DNA of 6,208 nt from Actinomycetota bacterium (GTDB taxonomy: Bacteria; Actinomycetota; Acidimicrobiia; Acidimicrobiales; JAMCPL01). A model generated the notes under the pieces. The model was not told the DNA's origin, made no database searches, and saw only the letters and a list, made by a program, of their open reading frames with translations. Of this stretch, positions 5,757-6,208 are shown one piece after another. The stretch covers positions 1 to 6,208 of the forward strand of contig JAMCPC010000110.1 of NCBI GenBank assembly GCA_023379725.1, in the 5' to 3' direction. Within the stretch, counting starts at the first letter, position 1. Every line of letters starts with the position of its first letter. A program made the translations under genes and the position numbers.

Positions 5757-5794
5757 TCGGTACGGAAGAACGATTACGTACGGGAAAGTACCGA
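5757..5794 (+). repeat. Inverted repeat after the crotonase gene (TCGGTAC / GTACCGA)
   Basis: Perfect 7-base arms at 5757-5763 and 5788-5794 enclose 24 bases. An overlapping alternative stem pairs GTACG (5760-5764) with CGTAC (5777-5781), so the two hairpins exclude each other. No T run follows, so it is not a classical intrinsic terminator. It may act as a transcript-end structure or as a protein-binding site upstream of tatA. Confidence 0.4.
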
Positions 5795-5828
5795 TATCAC
5801 TGAGTCCGCAGGATCTGCAATAATGGTG

Positions 5829-5834
5829 TATAAT
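5829..5834 (+). promoter_or_regulatory. -10 box (TATAAT) of tatA
   Basis: A perfect TATAAT lies in the 124-base gap after the crotonase gene. Transcription would start near 5841, giving a leader of about 36 bases. A clear -35 box is not seen; TG directly precedes the box but is one base off the usual extended -10 position. Confidence 0.5.
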
Positions 5835-5846
5835 ATGTATCGAATA

Positions 5847-5862
5847 GCTTGAAGGTTCAAGC
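5847..5862 (+). promoter_or_regulatory. Palindrome in the tatA leader, directly before the ribosome-binding site
   Basis: GCTTGAA-GG-TTCAAGC has perfect 7-base arms. It begins about six bases after the predicted transcription start and ends right at the AAAGGAGGT site (5863-5871). As RNA it could form a six-pair stem with loop AGGU. It could equally be a DNA operator overlapping the start of transcription. Confidence 0.5.
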
Positions 5863-5871
5863 AAAGGAGGT
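5863..5871 (+). promoter_or_regulatory. Ribosome-binding site of tatA (AAAGGAGGT)
   Basis: This is the strongest Shine-Dalgarno sequence in the window, five bases before ATG 5877. It fixes the start of tatA, although that start gives a longer N-terminus than most TatA proteins have. Confidence 0.75.
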
Positions 5872-5876
5872 CAAGT

Positions 5877-6095
5877 ATGCACGGAATACTAATTGCTGAT
5901 ATATTTGGTCCTGATATAATCGTAGTACTCTTACTTGCGGTATTGCTATTATTCGGAGGCAGTCAGTTGCCAAAGCTTGCCAGATCTCTTGGTTCCGCTT
6001 CACATGAGTTCAAAAAGGCAGTAGAAGAAGGAAGCAAGGGCAACGAAGCTGAGCAGGACAAAACGGATACAGCTGGAAATAAATCCACAGAATAG
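5877..6095 (+). CDS. tatA: Sec-independent protein translocase subunit TatA/TatE
   Basis: This 72-residue protein has the TatA layout. TatA oligomers work with TatC (and TatB) to export folded proteins with twin-arginine signals across the cytoplasmic membrane. A short N-terminal segment (1-11) precedes a single membrane helix (about 13-26, DIIVVLLLAVLLLF), then the conserved FGG hinge (26-28), LPKLARSLG (31-39) starting the amphipathic helix, and SHEFKKAVEEG (42-52), followed by a charged, disordered tail. The polar residue near the start of the membrane helix is Asp13, where many TatA proteins have Glu or Gln. Compared with common TatA proteins the N-terminus is some eight residues longer. 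No tatB or tatC is in the window. The preceding gap contains a TATAAT box and a palindromic leader, so tatA is probably transcribed separately from the acyl-CoA cluster. Confidence 0.93.
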   Translation: MHGILIADIFGPDIIVVLLLAVLLLFGGSQLPKLARSLGSASHEFKKAVEEGSKGNEAEQDKTDTAGNKSTE

Positions 6096-6128
6096 ACGCT
6101 ACGTCTTACTCTAATATTATATTATTAG
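6094..6128 (+). other. Two small inverted repeats just after tatA
   Basis: AGACG-CTA-CGTCT (6094-6106) overlaps the tatA stop codon and CTAATA-TTATAT-TATTAG (6111-6128) follows it. Both stems are short, the second is entirely AT-rich except its end pair, and a T5 run appears only at 6140-6144, 11 bases after the second stem. They may mark the end of the tatA transcript, but neither is a convincing intrinsic terminator. Confidence 0.3.
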
Positions 6129-6208
6129 GCGACTGGCGGTTTTTGCTGGATTGTGTACATAAGCGGTAATACGCGAGCGTTTGACCTGCACCATGGCAGA
6201 TTAAGCTA

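Noticed and set aside
6143..6172. TTGCTG and TAATAC as a promoter for a gene beyond the right edge.
   Set aside because: Each box matches only three of six consensus positions, and no start codon with an open frame follows inside the window.
6124..6194. A 23-codon minus-strand frame starting at the CAT at 6192-6194.
   Set aside because: It is very short, has an in-frame stop just upstream of its start, and shows no ribosome-binding site.

Overview
The window looks like a piece of a bacterial chromosome, most likely from an actinobacterium of intermediate G+C (about half by eye). The inference rests on gene content: a thiolase-like protein of the mycobacterial TLP1 type, a typical actinobacterial TetR regulator with an apparently leaderless mRNA, and a short TatA. 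Isoleucine is often encoded by ATA, which is unusual for high-G+C actinobacteria, so an Acidimicrobiia-like or other uncultured lineage is possible. That placement is a guess. All supported genes are on the + strand. I see no mobile element, phage gene, CRISPR array, tRNA or rRNA.

Layout: (1) 1-383 is the 3' end of a gene entering from the left; its C-terminus looks like a conserved actinobacterial family I cannot name with certainty. (2) 384-547 is a leader region. (3) 548-2101 encodes a full-length aldehyde dehydrogenase with all expected catalytic residues. It overlaps by ATGA a 120-residue membrane protein of unknown function (2098-2460). (4) 2461-2704 holds no convincing gene but contains a small hairpin, a near-perfect 18-bp operator-like palindrome and a promoter. 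(5) 2705-3358 tetR, 3391-4956 a TLP1-type thiolase-like protein and 4982-5752 a crotonase form a tight cluster with gaps of 32 and 25 bases. (6) 5753-5876 carries two inverted repeats and a TATAAT box in front of tatA (5877-6095). (7) 6096-6208 is non-coding as far as I can see.

Working picture: a TetR protein autoregulates a small acyl-CoA cluster made of a thiolase-fold protein that has lost the canonical nucleophile and a catalytically intact enoyl-CoA hydratase/isomerase. The upstream aldehyde dehydrogenase could supply carboxylic acids (from fatty or similar aldehydes) for activation to CoA thioesters, possibly at the membrane. tatA appears to be an independent unit. I found no clearly new multi-gene system. 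The items most worth checking are the divergent thiolase active site and its insert, the tetR operator with leaderless start, the palindrome abutting the tatA ribosome-binding site, and the unknown membrane protein coupled to the dehydrogenase.
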